DNA of 64,000 nt from Flavobacterium sp. CF136 (GTDB lineage: Bacteria > Bacteroidota > Bacteroidia > Flavobacteriales > Flavobacteriaceae), in the NCBI RefSeq assembly GCF_000282055.1, contig NZ_AKJZ01000049.1, positions 1 to 64,000 on the forward strand. Reading direction: 5' to 3'. The position numbers and the translations under genes were made by a program. This document shows, in pieces, positions 25,225-35,825 of this stretch (position 1 is its first letter; each line of letters starts with the position of its first letter). Under the pieces are notes generated by a model. It made no database searches, was not told the DNA's origin, and was given only the letters and a program-made list of their open reading frames with translations.

Positions 25225-26906
25225 GAAAAATAACGTTTTTATTTATCTTAATTTATATCAGCTGCACAGCACAGGAAACTCAGACAAAACCAACAGGCTT
25301 GGTCGCAACAAAAGCAATGGTTGTTTCGGCTCGCGAAGAGGCTTCGAAAATAGGTGTAGAAATCATGAAAAAGGGAGGAAATGCTTTTGATGCTATGGTT
25401 GGTACAGAATTGGCTTTGGCTGTCTCTTTTCCTTTTGCAGGAAACATTGGCGGCGGCGGATTTATGGTTTATCGAAAAGCAAACGGCGAAGTCGGTTCTT
25501 TGGATTATCGCGAGAAAGCTCCTTTGGCAGCAACAAAAGATATGTTTTTAGATAAAGACGGAAATGTTATTAAAGGAAAAAGTACAGAGACAGCCTTAGC
25601 AATTGGTGTTCCGGGAACTGTTGCCGGTGTTTTTGCAGTTCATAAAAAATTAGGTTCACTGCCAATGTCAAAAATCTTAAAACTTGTTATTGAGTTGGCA
25701 GAAAAAGGAGTTGTAGTAACTAAAAAACAAGAAAATAATTTAAACAATTATCGCGAAGCTATTGTAAAAATAAATGGTTCAACTACACTTTTGGCGTCTA
25801 ATTTTAAAGAAAAAGATACTATTAAATATCCAGCTCTTGCGAGTACTTTAAAACGAATATTAAAAAACGGACGAAACGAGTTTTATAAAGGTGAAACAGC
25901 AAAAATCTTAGTTGATTATCTTCAAAAAAAAGGCGGTATCATTACCCTGAAAGACTTGGCTAAATATGAAGCCAAATGGAGAAAACCACTTCAGTTTAAT
26001 TACAAAGATTTAAAAATCACATCAATGTCTCCACCAAGCAGTGGGGGAATTTGTCTTGCCCAAATCTTAAAAATGCTTGAACCTTATGATTTATCAAAAA
26101 TGGGGCATAATACAGACCAGTCTATCCAGATAATTGTAGAAGCAGAGAGAAGAGCTTACGCTGACAGAAGTACCTTTTTAGGCGATCCTGATTTTGTAAA
26201 AATTCCAATAAAAGGCTTATTATCTGATGCTTATTTAAAAGACAGGATGTCTACTTTTAATCCTGAAAAAGCGAGCCTGTCATCTGAAATAAAAGAAGGT
26301 AAAATAACTTATAATGAAAGTACGGAAACTACACATTATTCTATTGTTGATCAATTTGGAAACGCTGTTGCAGCAACTACAACACTAAATGATGGTTATG
26401 GTTCTAAATATTACTGTGACGAATTGGGTTTCTTTTTGAATAATGAAATGGATGATTTTAGTGCAAAACCAGGATCTCCGAATATGTTTGGCTTAGTAGG
26501 AAACGAAGCCAATAGTATTGCACCGCAAAAACGCATGTTAAGCTCAATGACACCAACAATTATTGAGAAAAACGGAAAACTATTTATGGTGGTGGGAACT
26601 CCTGGCGGTTCAACAATCATAACATCAGTTTTGCAAACTATTTTAAATGTCTACGAATATAAATTCAGTATGCAGGATGCTGTAAATGCGCCTCGTTTTC
26701 ATCATCAATGGTTACCGGATCTCGTTACTTTTGAGCCAAATACTTTTGATAATAGCACCATCGACAGACTTAAGGCAAAAGGATATTTAATCAGTGAAAA
26801 AACAACTCCTGTAATTGGTAAAGTTGATGCTATTTTAATCTTGCCAAATAATAAGATGGAAGGCGGTGCTGATTTCAGAGGTGATGATAAGGCCGTAGGG
26901 TTTTAA
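25221..26906 (+). CDS. ggt: Gamma-glutamyltransferase
   Basis: A 561-residue N-terminal nucleophile hydrolase that cleaves or transfers the gamma-glutamyl group of glutathione-type peptides. The self-processing site is Thr370 in ESTETTHYSIVD, which becomes the N-terminus of the small subunit. Downstream the conserved GTPGGSTIITSVLQ segment of the oxyanion region is intact. The N-terminus is a lipoprotein-like or Sec signal (FILIYISC), so the enzyme is exported. Full length for the family. It is translated from the coupled ATGA after acpH. Confidence 0.93.
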   Translation: MRKITFLFILIYISCTAQETQTKPTGLVATKAMVVSAREEASKIGVEIMKKGGNAFDAMVGTELALAVSFPFAGNIGGGGFMVYRKANGEVGSLDYREKAPLAATKDMFLDKDGNVIKGKSTETALAIGVPGTVAGVFAVHKKLGSLPMSKILKLVIELAEKGVVVTKKQENNLNNYREAIVKINGSTTLLASNFKEKDTIKYPALASTLKRILKNGRNEFYKGETAKILVDYLQKKGGIITLKDLAKYEAKWRKPLQFNYKDLKITSMSPPSSGGICLAQILKMLEPYDLSKMGHNTDQSIQIIVEAERRAYADRSTFLGDPDFVKIPIKGLLSDAYLKDRMSTFNPEKASLSSEIKEGKITYNESTETTHYSIVDQFGNAVAATTTLNDGYGSKYYCDELGFFLNNEMDDFSAKPGSPNMFGLVGNEANSIAPQKRMLSSMTPTIIEKNGKLFMVVGTPGGSTIITSVLQTILNVYEYKFSMQDAVNAPRFHHQWLPDLVTFEPNTFDNSTIDRLKAKGYLISEKTTPVIGKVDAILILPNNKMEGGADFRGDDKAVGF

Positions 26907-26989
26907 TTTCATAATCAGTTGATTAATAATCGGTTAAAAGAAAAGATATCAACTTGTTGTTTTTTAAAAAAATGAAGTATTTTTTTTAC

Positions 26990-26997
26990 TAAATTTG
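26990..26997 (+). promoter_or_regulatory. -7 box of the trypsin-like protease gene
   Basis: TAAATTTG lies about 24 bases before the ATG at 27021. Confidence 0.5.
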
Positions 26998-27020
26998 CCC
27001 CGAAACTAAACAAAACCAAT

Positions 27021-28184
27021 ATGTCCGAAGAATCTTTTTCAGAAGAAAAACAACCAAATAAAAAATCAAGAAACATAAAAATAGGAGCTGTAATAGCCAT
27101 TATTGCTATACTTGGAATTATTTTCATCCCTAAAATCTGGGCGAAATACAATAAAAAGGAAGTAATGTGCTTAAATGGTCAGACAGAAATTTACGAAAAA
27201 TATAAAGATGCTGTCGTTTTAGTAAAACACACTTATACTGTCGAAATATCCATAAAAGGTTCTAAGCCTTTTCAACTTGAAGTTGGTGATACTAATTTAG
27301 AAGATAAAGCAATATCGGGAACAGGCTTTTTTGTTTCAGAAGACGGAAAAATAGTTACCAATCACCACGTTGCAGAACCCTGGTTATATCCGGATGAAAA
27401 AGAGGCAACTTCTTACGACTATATAAAAGAACGTATTGCAGCCATTCTTCCGGATTCCATAAGCGAAGAAAACTACAAAACTTTTATTGAAAAAAATTGG
27501 AGCAACTATGATGAAGAAGAAGGTGAAGAAGAAGATTCTGAAGAAGAAACCCCTGCTGCCGTTGCCACAACAATAGATTCTACAGCTACAAATACCGCTG
27601 CCGTTGCCTCTGAAGACACTGAAAATGCAACCAGCAACAACTCTACAGCAGCAGCAGAAGAGTCTGGCACAGAAAAAGAAGTGAAATATGTAAGTGTTGA
27701 TGATATTAAAATTACTCCAAAAACAGTTGAAATTAGTGTAGCCTTGCATGGCTCTAAGGAAGATTGGCTAAAATGTAAAGTCTATAAAATTGCAGACGGA
27801 GATGAAGTAGATGTTGCGGTCCTGCAACTGGATAGCGAAACATTGCCCGGTTCTGTTACAAATATCATTGATTTGGATAATGCCATCACTGATGATTCTA
27901 AAATAAAACCCGGAACAAATGCCATTTTAATAGGCTATCCAATGGGTATGACTCTTGCCAATACACGACGTGGGATAAAAGTACAAGTATATGAAGGTCA
28001 AATAAATAAAGAATCTGATGGAGTAAGTATCCAATATAATGTAACGTCTACTCATGGAGCGAGCGGATCACCAGTATTTAACGAATGTGGGCAATTGATT
28101 GCAGTTAATTACGCAGGATATGACATTGCCCAAGGATATAACTTTGGAATTGTCGCAAAACATGCAGCTTCTTTAATTCAATAA
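27021..28184 (+). CDS. Membrane-anchored trypsin-like serine protease
   Basis: A 387-residue protein with an N-terminal transmembrane helix (about residues 24-41). The catalytic triad of the S1C-type trypsin fold is visible: His in GTGFFVSEDGKIVTNHHVAEP, Asp in EVDVAVLQLD and Ser in HGASGSPVF. A charged Ser/Thr/Ala/Glu-rich low-complexity insert (about residues 170-225, including EEGEEEDSEEE) interrupts the fold. No PDZ domain follows, unlike DegP/HtrA. It probably works in the periplasm, with unknown substrate. Confidence 0.85.
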   Translation: MSEESFSEEKQPNKKSRNIKIGAVIAIIAILGIIFIPKIWAKYNKKEVMCLNGQTEIYEKYKDAVVLVKHTYTVEISIKGSKPFQLEVGDTNLEDKAISGTGFFVSEDGKIVTNHHVAEPWLYPDEKEATSYDYIKERIAAILPDSISEENYKTFIEKNWSNYDEEEGEEEDSEEETPAAVATTIDSTATNTAAVASEDTENATSNNSTAAAEESGTEKEVKYVSVDDIKITPKTVEISVALHGSKEDWLKCKVYKIADGDEVDVAVLQLDSETLPGSVTNIIDLDNAITDDSKIKPGTNAILIGYPMGMTLANTRRGIKVQVYEGQINKESDGVSIQYNVTSTHGASGSPVFNECGQLIAVNYAGYDIAQGYNFGIVAKHAASLIQ

Positions 28185-28236
28185 TTATTTTTTAAAATAA
28201 CTGATTTTATTATTTAAATTTTATTGATTAAAAGGT

Positions 28237-28244
28237 TAAATTTG
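28237..28244 (+). promoter_or_regulatory. -7 box of the ClC channel gene
   Basis: TAAATTTG lies about 28 bases before the ATG at 28272. The -33 element is not in a normal position. Confidence 0.4.
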
Positions 28245-28271
28245 CTATATCCCTAACTTTTTATACTGAGA

Positions 28272-30056
28272 ATGCTAAAAAAATATTTTAGAAAACTAGA
28301 AAGCATTATTGCTTTGGCACAATCATTAATGACTCCAAAGCAGTTTATTTTTTTTTCAAGTGTTTTAATAGGTATATCTTGTTCATTGGCAGTAATCGTT
28401 TTAAAAACTTTTGCCCATAGTGTTTTTTCTTTTGCTACATATATCAACGGAATATTAAAATTAAGTTTCATTAATAGTATCCTTCCAATTGTTGGAATTT
28501 TACTAACTGTTTTTATTGTAAAAAGAGTTCTTAACGGAAGTATTGAAAAAGGGACTTCTCAAATACTATACGCTGTAGCTAAAAAAGCAAGTATTATTCC
28601 GAAAAAACAAATGTATGCCCAAATTGTTACAAGCTCTTTAACTGTTGGTTTGGGTGGTTCTGCCGGTTTGGAAAGTCCTATTGTTATTACAGGCGCTGCA
28701 TTTGGATCAAATTTTGCCCAAAATTATAAGTTACCTTACAAGGACAGGACTTTACTTATTGGCTGTGGAGTTGCAGCAGGAATTGCAGCTGCTTTTAATG
28801 CACCAATTGCAGGAGTTCTTTTTGCAATAGAAGTTTTATTAGTTGATGTAAGTATTTCTGCCTTTACTCCTATTATGATTTCTGCAGCAACGGGAGCCTT
28901 GGTTTCTGCAATTCTATTAGATGAAAGCATTTTATTATCTTTTAAACAACAAGAAACGTTTAATTATCACAATATTCCTTTTTATGTGCTTTTAGGATTA
29001 TTAACCGGTTTTATAGCCGTTTATTATGCACGAAATTTTCAAAAAGTTGAGCACTATTTTTCTAAATTAAAAATTGGCCCTTATAAAAAAGCATTAATTG
29101 GTTCTTCATTATTAGCCCTGCTTATTTTTATTTTCCCAACTCTTTTTGGAGAGGGTTATGAAAGTATTAAAACCTTATCTGAAAATGACCCCGGGCAATT
29201 ATTAGACAATACTTTGTTTGCGAATTTTAGAAATAATCAATGGGTTTTACTTCTTTTTGTCGGATGTACCATGATGGTAAAAGTCTTTGCTTCAGGACTA
29301 ACAATTGGAAGCGGTGGTAATGGAGGAAATTTTGCCCCTTCTCTATTTTTAGGATCTTATTTAGGATATTTCTTTTCAAAATTCATTAGTCTGATCGGTT
29401 TATCCAAGCTCCCAATCAGCAATTTTACAATGGTTGGAATGGCAGGTATTCTTAGCGGATTGTTTCATGCGCCTTTAACCGCTATTTTCTTAATTGCCGA
29501 AATAACAGGTGGTTACAGCCTAATGATTCCGCTTATGATTGTTTCTTCTATAAGCTTTGCAATTTCAAAACGTTTTGAAAAATATTCTCTGGATGTAAAA
29601 GGATTAGCAAAAAAAGGACATGTTTTTACAAGTAATAAAGATTCTAATATTCTCTCAACTTTAGATATTGACACTATCATTCAGACTGATTATTTAACAG
29701 TACATCCTGATGAAAATTTAGGCAAACTTGTAGATCTTATTTCGCATTCTAATCAGGTAGTTTTTGCGGTTGTAAATAACGAAAAAGATCTTGTTGGAGT
29801 AGTTCATTTTAATGACATTCGTGAAATTATTTTCAACACATATCGTGTAAAATATACATTGATTAAAGATGTAATGAAAACTCCACCGGCAATCATTTTT
29901 ACTTATGACAGCATGGAAATTGTAATGAGTAAATTTGAAAAAACAAAAACAGCATTTATTCCTGTTTTGCGAAATGATAAATATTTCGGTTTTATTTCCA
30001 AATCTATAGCACTTGAAGCTTATCGAACCAAGTTACGGTCCATGACGATTGAATAA
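28272..30056 (+). CDS. ClC-family chloride channel/antiporter with CBS domains
   Basis: A 594-residue inner-membrane protein. It has many transmembrane helices in the ClC pattern, with the selectivity motifs GLGGSAGLESP (which contains the gating glutamate, in the position of GREGP) and GSGGNGGNFAPSLF. The C-terminal ~150 residues contain two CBS domains (TIIQTDYLTVHPDENLGKL... and LIKDVMKTPPAIIFTYDS...), which bind nucleotides and regulate transport. Whether it is a channel or a Cl-/H+ exchanger is not clear. It ends at a hairpin terminator just before the Fic gene. Confidence 0.92.
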   Translation: MLKKYFRKLESIIALAQSLMTPKQFIFFSSVLIGISCSLAVIVLKTFAHSVFSFATYINGILKLSFINSILPIVGILLTVFIVKRVLNGSIEKGTSQILYAVAKKASIIPKKQMYAQIVTSSLTVGLGGSAGLESPIVITGAAFGSNFAQNYKLPYKDRTLLIGCGVAAGIAAAFNAPIAGVLFAIEVLLVDVSISAFTPIMISAATGALVSAILLDESILLSFKQQETFNYHNIPFYVLLGLLTGFIAVYYARNFQKVEHYFSKLKIGPYKKALIGSSLLALLIFIFPTLFGEGYESIKTLSENDPGQLLDNTLFANFRNNQWVLLLFVGCTMMVKVFASGLTIGSGGNGGNFAPSLFLGSYLGYFFSKFISLIGLSKLPISNFTMVGMAGILSGLFHAPLTAIFLIAEITGGYSLMIPLMIVSSISFAISKRFEKYSLDVKGLAKKGHVFTSNKDSNILSTLDIDTIIQTDYLTVHPDENLGKLVDLISHSNQVVFAVVNNEKDLVGVVHFNDIREIIFNTYRVKYTLIKDVMKTPPAIIFTYDSMEIVMSKFEKTKTAFIPVLRNDKYFGFISKSIALEAYRTKLRSMTIE

Positions 30057-30059
30057 TTT

Positions 30060-30096
30060 AATATCGGATAGATTAAAATTTTTATTATCCGATATT
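30060..30096 (+). terminator. Terminator of the ClC gene
   Basis: AATATCGGATA and TATCCGATATT form a stem around an A/T-rich loop just after the ClC stop. It overlaps the spurious 5' extension of the Fic reading frame. Confidence 0.5.
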
Positions 30097-30102
30097 AAGA
30101 AG

Positions 30103-30110
30103 TACCTTTG
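30103..30110 (+). promoter_or_regulatory. -7 box of the Fic gene
   Basis: TACCTTTG ends seven bases before the ATG at 30118. This argues for the start at 30118 over the upstream TTG at 30049 and for a very short or absent leader. Confidence 0.5.
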
Positions 30111-30117
30111 TTGGGTA

Positions 30118-31071
30118 ATGTGGGATATAGACTTAACATATAGAACTGAATTTCAATCAACTTTCGACCGATTGTACCAAAAAAGGCTTGATTTGCAAAA
30201 TAGCAGACCTCTGCCCAACATCGCTTTGCACAAAATTCGTGAAAGCCTTTCCTTAGAATGGACATACAATTCTAACAGTATTGAAGGAAATACGATGAGT
30301 TTACGTGAAACCCAAATGGTTATTCAGGAAGGAATCACTATTAAAGGAAAATCGCTTCGGGAACATTTTGAAACACATAATCATGATAAGGCTATTGATT
30401 ATTTATATTCGATTGTAGATGATAACTATAAACTTCGAAGTATTGATGTTCTTTCGATTCACGGATTGGTTTTACGTTCTATTGAAGATGATTTTGCAGG
30501 TCGGTTACGAAATGGCGGCGTACGTATTTCCGGAGCCAATTTTATGCCTCCAAATGCCAATAAAGTTTCAGATTATTTAGATGAATTAATTGATTTTATC
30601 AATACCAATCCATTAGGTTTAAACGATATTGAACTGGCTACTATTTATCATCATAAGCTAGTATGGATTCATCCTTTCTTTGATGGAAATGGGCGAACTG
30701 TTCGTTTGAGCATGAATCTGTTATTAATGCGTTATGGCTTTCCTCCTGCTATCATTCTTAAAAATGACAGGAAAAAATATTATGAAGCACTCAATCAGGC
30801 TAATAATGGTAATTATCAAAAGCTAACGCTTTTAATGTGCCAAGCTTTAGAGCGAACTTTAAATATTTATTTAAGTGCAATGCCAGGCTCTGATTATGAT
30901 TATCAAAAAATATCAGATATTGTCAGTGAGCCAAAAACTCCTTATGGTCAGGAATATGTTAGTTTATTAGCCCGAACCGGCAAAATAGATGCTTATAAAG
31001 AAGGCCGAAACTGGTACACAACCAAAGAAGCCATCGAAGAATATATGGCTACCAGAAAAAGAAAACGCTAA
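30118..31071 (+). CDS. Fic-domain AMP transferase-type protein
   Basis: About 317 residues. The Fic core motif HPFFDGNGRTVRL (HPFxDGNGR) is complete, so it should transfer AMP or another nucleotide moiety to a hydroxyl of a target protein. An N-terminal SNSIEGN motif is the inhibitory helix of class II Fic proteins, which holds the enzyme off until displaced. The C-terminal ~60 residues carry a winged-helix-like segment. I reject the upstream TTG start (30049) because a terminator and promoter lie in that extension. It is a stand-alone gene with its own terminator. The target is unknown. Confidence 0.88.
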   Translation: MWDIDLTYRTEFQSTFDRLYQKRLDLQNSRPLPNIALHKIRESLSLEWTYNSNSIEGNTMSLRETQMVIQEGITIKGKSLREHFETHNHDKAIDYLYSIVDDNYKLRSIDVLSIHGLVLRSIEDDFAGRLRNGGVRISGANFMPPNANKVSDYLDELIDFINTNPLGLNDIELATIYHHKLVWIHPFFDGNGRTVRLSMNLLLMRYGFPPAIILKNDRKKYYEALNQANNGNYQKLTLLMCQALERTLNIYLSAMPGSDYDYQKISDIVSEPKTPYGQEYVSLLARTGKIDAYKEGRNWYTTKEAIEEYMATRKRKR

Positions 31072-31090
31072 CTCTAGGTTGGCGTTTTTT
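31064..31090 (+). terminator. Terminator of the Fic gene
   Basis: AACGCTAAC pairs with GTTGGCGTT (one G-T wobble) and is followed by a T-run. It overlaps the end of the coding sequence. Confidence 0.75.
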
Positions 31091-31148
31091 GTTACAATTT
31101 TTAACATAAACTTCTATACTCTAGCATTAAAAGAACAAATCAAAGTGG

Positions 31149-31156
31149 TAACTTTG
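31149..31156 (+). promoter_or_regulatory. -7 box of uvrA
   Basis: TAACTTTG lies 16 bases before the ATG at 31173, which supports that start over the TTG at 31161. Confidence 0.5.
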
Positions 31157-31172
31157 CGTTTTGCTCAAATTT

Positions 31173-34004
31173 ATGCTAGATAAAGACAATACTATTGAAG
31201 TTCTTGGTGCAAGAGTTCATAATCTAAAAAATATCGATATTTCTATTCCGCGTGAGAAACTTGTAGTCATTACAGGGCTTTCTGGTTCGGGAAAATCATC
31301 TTTGGCATTTGATACCATTTATGCTGAAGGACAACGTCGTTATGTAGAAACTTTTTCGGCTTATGCCAGACAGTTTCTTGGTGGTTTAGAACGCCCTGAT
31401 GTTGATAAAATCGACGGACTTTCACCCGTAATTGCGATTGAACAAAAAACAACCAGTAAAAGTCCGCGTTCTACTGTTGGAACGATTACTGAAATATACG
31501 ATTTTCTAAGGCTTCTTTATGCTCGTGGCGCTGATGCGTACAGTTACAACACAGGCGAAAAAATGGTTTCGTATTCTGATGAGCAAATTAAGGATTTGAT
31601 TATTCAGGATTTCAGCGGAAAACGAATCAATATTCTGGCACCGATTATTAGAGCCAGAAAAGGACATTACGCCGAATTATTCCAGCAAATTACCAAACAG
31701 GGATTTCTGAAAGTTCGTGTAAATGGTGACGTTCAGGATTTAGTTTCCGGAATGAAACTAGATCGTTATAAAACGCATGATATCGAAATTGTAGTCGACA
31801 GAATGCTGATTGAAGATACATCTGACAATCAAAAACGACTGGCTGAAAGCATTAATACTGCGATGCATCATGGCGAAGATGTTCTGATGATTTTAGATCA
31901 GGACACCAATGAAGTGCGTTATTTCAGTAGAAATTTAATGTGTCCTTCAACTGGTATTTCGTATCAAAATCCGGAACCGAATTTATTTTCTTTCAATTCT
32001 CCAAAAGGAGCTTGTCCGCATTGTAACGGATTGGGAACTGTACATGAAATAAACGTAAAAAAGATCATTCCGAATCCGAAATTATCTATCAAAAGTGGCG
32101 GTTTTGCTCCGCTTGGCGAATATAAATCGTCCTGGATTTTTAAGCAATTAGAAGTTATCGGAGAAAAATTTGGTTTCAAAATTACTGATCCGATTGAAAA
32201 AATTCCGGAAGAAGCCATGACTATGATTCTTCATGGCGGAAAAGATAAATTCGTCGTAAACTCAAAAGATTTAGGTGTTACACGCGATTATAAAATTGAT
32301 TTTGAAGGAATATCCAATTTCATCAAAAATCAATATGATGAAACTTCTTCGACCACTATAAAACGCTGGGCAAAAGATTTTATGGACGAAATTAACTGTC
32401 CGGTTTGCGAAGGCTCACGTTTAAAAAAAGAAGCTTTATTTTTTAAAATCAATGATAAAAACATCACTGAATTGTGTGATATGGATATCTCTGATTTGAC
32501 TGCATGGTTTCAGGATTTGAATAACCATTTGTCAGACAAGCAGCTTTTGATTGCTTCTGAGGTAGTTAAAGAAATTAAAGACCGTTTGAACTTCCTTATG
32601 AACGTTGGTTTGAATTATTTGGCTTTAAGCCGAAGTTCAAAATCACTTTCGGGTGGTGAAGCTCAACGTATTCGATTGGCAACACAAATTGGTTCACAAT
32701 TGGTTGGCGTTTTATATATTTTGGATGAACCAAGTATTGGTTTGCACCAAAGAGATAATGAAAAACTGATTCATTCATTGGAGCAATTACGAGACATTGG
32801 AAATTCGGTTATTGTGGTTGAACATGACAAAGACATGATTGAACGCGCCGATTATGTGATTGATATTGGACCTAAAGCCGGAAAATACGGTGGAGAAATC
32901 ATCAGTATTGGAACTCCGGCCGAAACTTTAAAATCGAACACGATTACTGCTCAATATCTGAATGGTAAAATGAAACTGGAGATTCCAAAAGAGAGACGCA
33001 AAGGAAATGGTAAATTTTTGAAACTTTCGGGAGCAACCGGAAATAACTTAAAAAATGTTACGATTGAATTGCCCTTAGGGCAAATGATTTGTGTGACTGG
33101 GGTTTCAGGAAGCGGAAAATCAACTTTGATAAACGAAACACTCTACCCTATTTTAAATGCTTATTATTTTAATGGTGTGAAAAAACCACAGCCTTATAAA
33201 AAAATAGAAGGTTTAGAACATATTGACAAAGTAATTGATATTGACCAAAGTCCGATTGGAAGAACGCCACGTTCGAATCCGGCAACTTATACTGAAGTTT
33301 TTACTGAAATCAGAAACCTGTTTACCATGACTTCTGAAAGTATGATTCGTGGTTACAAAGCAGGACGTTTTAGTTTTAATGTAAAAGGCGGTCGCTGTGA
33401 AACCTGTGAAGGTTCCGGAGTTAGAACTATCGAAATGAACTTTTTGCCTGATGTTTATGTAGAATGCGAAACTTGTCAGGGCAAACGTTTTAACAGGGAA
33501 ACATTGGAGATTCGATATAAAGGAAAATCTATTTCGGATGTGTTGAATATGACAGTGGATGAAGCGGTTCCGTTTTTTGAAAATATTCCTAAAATTTACC
33601 GAAAAGTAAAAACAATTCAGGATGTTGGTTTAGGGTATATCACTCTTGGCCAGCAAAGCACAACGCTTTCCGGCGGTGAGGCACAGCGTATCAAACTGGC
33701 AGGAGAATTGTCTAAAAAAGATACCGGAAATACATTTTATATTCTCGACGAGCCAACAACAGGATTGCATTTTGAAGACATTCGTGTTTTAATGGATGTG
33801 ATTAACAAACTGGTTGATAAGGGAAATACGATTCTTGTTATCGAACATAATATGGATGTCATTAAACTTGCCGATTATATTATCGATATTGGTCCTGAAG
33901 GAGGAAAAGGCGGCGGAGAACTTATTGCAAAAGGAACTCCGGAAGAAGTTGCGAAAAGTAAAAAAAGCTATACGGCTAAGTTTTTGAAAAAAGAGTTGTC
34001 TTAA
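31173..34004 (+). CDS. uvrA: Excinuclease ABC subunit A
   Basis: About 943 residues, the damage sensor of nucleotide-excision repair. It has two ABC ATPase modules: Walker [10 protein letters not shown] (about residue 34) and GVSGSGKST in the second half, and two signature motifs ([12 protein letters not shown] and [12 protein letters not shown]). Two zinc modules are visible: CPHCNGLG in the first half, and CETCEGSG with CETCQGKR in the second. Full length for UvrA. It is monocistronic with its own -7 box; no other uvr gene is near. Confidence 0.97.
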   Translation: MLDKDNTIEVLGARVHNLKNIDISIPREKLVVITGLSGSGKSSLAFDTIYAEGQRRYVETFSAYARQFLGGLERPDVDKIDGLSPVIAIEQKTTSKSPRSTVGTITEIYDFLRLLYARGADAYSYNTGEKMVSYSDEQIKDLIIQDFSGKRINILAPIIRARKGHYAELFQQITKQGFLKVRVNGDVQDLVSGMKLDRYKTHDIEIVVDRMLIEDTSDNQKRLAESINTAMHHGEDVLMILDQDTNEVRYFSRNLMCPSTGISYQNPEPNLFSFNSPKGACPHCNGLGTVHEINVKKIIPNPKLSIKSGGFAPLGEYKSSWIFKQLEVIGEKFGFKITDPIEKIPEEAMTMILHGGKDKFVVNSKDLGVTRDYKIDFEGISNFIKNQYDETSSTTIKRWAKDFMDEINCPVCEGSRLKKEALFFKINDKNITELCDMDISDLTAWFQDLNNHLSDKQLLIASEVVKEIKDRLNFLMNVGLNYLALSRSSKSLSGGEAQRIRLATQIGSQLVGVLYILDEPSIGLHQRDNEKLIHSLEQLRDIGNSVIVVEHDKDMIERADYVIDIGPKAGKYGGEIISIGTPAETLKSNTITAQYLNGKMKLEIPKERRKGNGKFLKLSGATGNNLKNVTIELPLGQMICVTGVSGSGKSTLINETLYPILNAYYFNGVKKPQPYKKIEGLEHIDKVIDIDQSPIGRTPRSNPATYTEVFTEIRNLFTMTSESMIRGYKAGRFSFNVKGGRCETCEGSGVRTIEMNFLPDVYVECETCQGKRFNRETLEIRYKGKSISDVLNMTVDEAVPFFENIPKIYRKVKTIQDVGLGYITLGQQSTTLSGGEAQRIKLAGELSKKDTGNTFYILDEPTTGLHFEDIRVLMDVINKLVDKGNTILVIEHNMDVIKLADYIIDIGPEGGKGGGELIAKGTPEEVAKSKKSYTAKFLKKELS

Positions 34005-34056
34005 CTCATTGGTAATTTTATTCATAAAGAAAGAACTCTTTTAATAGTTGCTTTAG

Positions 34057-34096
34057 TTTTATTTACCGCACACGCTACATTTTGTATTTTAATTTG
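34057..34096. repeat. Partial copy of a dispersed intergenic repeat
   Basis: The GTTTTATTTACCGC block and the following CTACATTTTGTATTTTAATTT match the fuller copy at 39239-39344. Only the first part is kept here. Confidence 0.55.
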
Positions 34097-34235
34097 ATAT
34101 TCTCAAACCTAAATAAGGTTTTGAACATTTATGGTTGTTAATGAATGCCGGAGCTGAATAAATGACAGAACTGTTTTTGGTGTTTTTTTATTGCATTTTG
34201 ATATTTTAGTATCTTTTTTGATAACTCATTTAGGG

Positions 34236-34243
34236 TATATTTG
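34236..34243 (+). promoter_or_regulatory. -7 box before the truncated esterase-like gene
   Basis: TATATTTG lies about 32 bases before the ATG at 34275, so the broken gene may still be transcribed. Confidence 0.4.
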
Positions 34244-34274
34244 TTAATAGTGTTTATATTTTAACAAATAAATT

Positions 34275-34673
34275 ATGTTTTTCAAAAAAATACCGCTTTT
34301 AATTTTGTTTTTGTTGATTTCGATTGTTTCGACTTCACAAAATAAAATCAATACATTTCTTTATGAAGGCCAGGTTGACAAACTTCAGGATAATAATGTT
34401 GTGCTAATCGGAACAGCTTCTTCGGTTTCGTTCAATTTTACAGGGAAAGAATGTTCAATCTCTCTTCAAGACATAGGTTACCGGGAACATCATAATTATG
34501 TTTCCTTGGTTTTTGACGCAAAATACATTGGAAAATTGAGAATTGAAAAAGGTGCTGCTCAATCTTTTCCAATAAAAATCACTTGTGATAAAAAATACCA
34601 TAATCTCTCGATTTATAAAAAATTCTATTCCTCCTTTTATTTTTTTATAAATAACAGTTCTTTGGTAGGGTAA
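34275..34673 (+). pseudogene. Truncated carbohydrate-esterase-like gene
   Basis: The 132-residue frame begins with a signal peptide (FFLKK-type start, ending STSQ) and then shows a beta-sandwich with the pattern VLIGTASSVSFNFTGKECSISL ... FDAKYIGKLRIEK ... YHNLSIYKK, which resembles the N-terminal domain of two-domain SGNH/CE2 acetyl-esterases. That domain normally continues into a ~220-residue catalytic domain with GDS and DxxH motifs. Here the frame loses similarity just after YKK and stops. The following 270 bases contain no catalytic motif in any frame that I can see. I read it as a gene remnant. The family assignment is from pattern only. Confidence 0.55.
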
Positions 34674-34940
34674 TCTGTATCAGGGCTGTTTTTCTATCGA
34701 ATCCTATCAAAAGAATAAAACATGACTTCCCCATAAAAACTTGATACCCGCCCATGAGGTCAACTTTTTTTTATAACAGTTCATGAAAATAAAGATCTGA
34801 TTATTGAAGAAAATGTTCATAAAAAGCCTGCACTTCCCCTCTATACAATTATTACAATAAACGAATTTACCAATACTGGTAATGTAAATTTTTTCCCTTT
34901 CTATACAAACTAAATTAAAAACCCCTTAAACCAAATTACC

Positions 34941-35708
34941 ATGAAAAAAAGAGTACCTCTTTTTATTGCATTTTTACTAGTATCCATGACAACAAGTGCC
35001 CAAACCATAACTTTGCGAGCTGCCATAAACAAAGCCGGTCTTCAGCGTGCCTTATCACAGCGTATGGCAAAAGATTATCTGCTCATAGGAGCAGGAATTA
35101 GAATAGAGGAAGCCAAAGCCGACATGGATGAAGTCACCTCAATCTTTAACGAAAACCTTCATGATTTGACTTTATTTGCCAAGGCTCAAGACCTTAAAGA
35201 TGCCTTGCGGATGGAAGAATCTATCTGGGCTAAATTCCGACAAGTAGTTACCGACACGCCAGACATAAGTCAAGCTACCACTATCATCAAGAACTCAAAC
35301 GACCTACTTACCATATCTGAAATAGTGGTGCAAAAATTGCAAGCCAATAACAATAACAGAGGAGCAAAACTTACCAATGAGTGTGGGCGTCAACGCATGT
35401 ACTTGCAGCGTATAGCAATGTTATATACTGCCAAATACTGGGAAGTTCCATACACTAATCTCAACAAGGAGTTAAGTGAAAGCATAGAAGGTTTTGAAAA
35501 TGGTATCAATATCCTCCTTGCAACATCCGAGAACACAATGGAAATAAAGGAATTACTTAAATTTCAAAAATCGGAATGGGATTTCTTAAAAAAATCATTT
35601 GATAATTTAAACAATCTTAAACCAGCAAGTGTTTTTAGCAGTACAGCACTTATGGCAAAAGATTTTAATAAAATCACTACGCTGTATGAAGGAGTTGCAA
35701 TAAATTAA
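34941..35708 (+). CDS. Secreted PilJ/MCP-N-terminal-like helical protein
   Basis: A 255-residue protein with a signal peptide (ending TTSAQ). The mature part is all-alpha and contains two copies of the motif GxQRxLSQRxAK: INKAGLQRALSQRMAKDYLL near residue 30 and TNECGRQRMYLQRIAMLYTA near residue 150. This matches the type IV pilus methyl-accepting chemotaxis transducer N-terminal domain, a periplasmic ligand-sensing helical bundle. The membrane and signalling parts are absent, so it is a free sensor-type domain. It has its own terminator and no pilus genes nearby. Function is unknown. Confidence 0.75.
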   Translation: MKKRVPLFIAFLLVSMTTSAQTITLRAAINKAGLQRALSQRMAKDYLLIGAGIRIEEAKADMDEVTSIFNENLHDLTLFAKAQDLKDALRMEESIWAKFRQVVTDTPDISQATTIIKNSNDLLTISEIVVQKLQANNNNRGAKLTNECGRQRMYLQRIAMLYTAKYWEVPYTNLNKELSESIEGFENGINILLATSENTMEIKELLKFQKSEWDFLKKSFDNLNNLKPASVFSSTALMAKDFNKITTLYEGVAIN

Positions 35709-35763
35709 GATTAACCTAAAAAACAGCAGTTTCTACATTCCCAGACAAACAGTATTCTCACCT

Positions 35764-35794
35764 AAGCTGTGCAAATGACATTTGCACAGCTTTT
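35764..35794 (+). terminator. Terminator after the PilJ-like gene
   Basis: AAGCTGTGCAAAT pairs perfectly with ATTTGCACAGCTT around a two-base gap, followed by a short T-run. Confidence 0.8.
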
Positions 35795-35825
35795 CATAAG
35801 GTTTTATTACTGTGTCAAAGACTAT

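Noticed and set aside
30049..30117. Longer Fic protein starting at TTG 30049
   Set aside because: The extension contains the ClC terminator hairpin and the Fic -7 box.
31161..31172. UvrA start at TTG 31161
   Set aside because: The ATG at 31173 follows the -7 box at a normal distance and precedes the conserved N-terminus.
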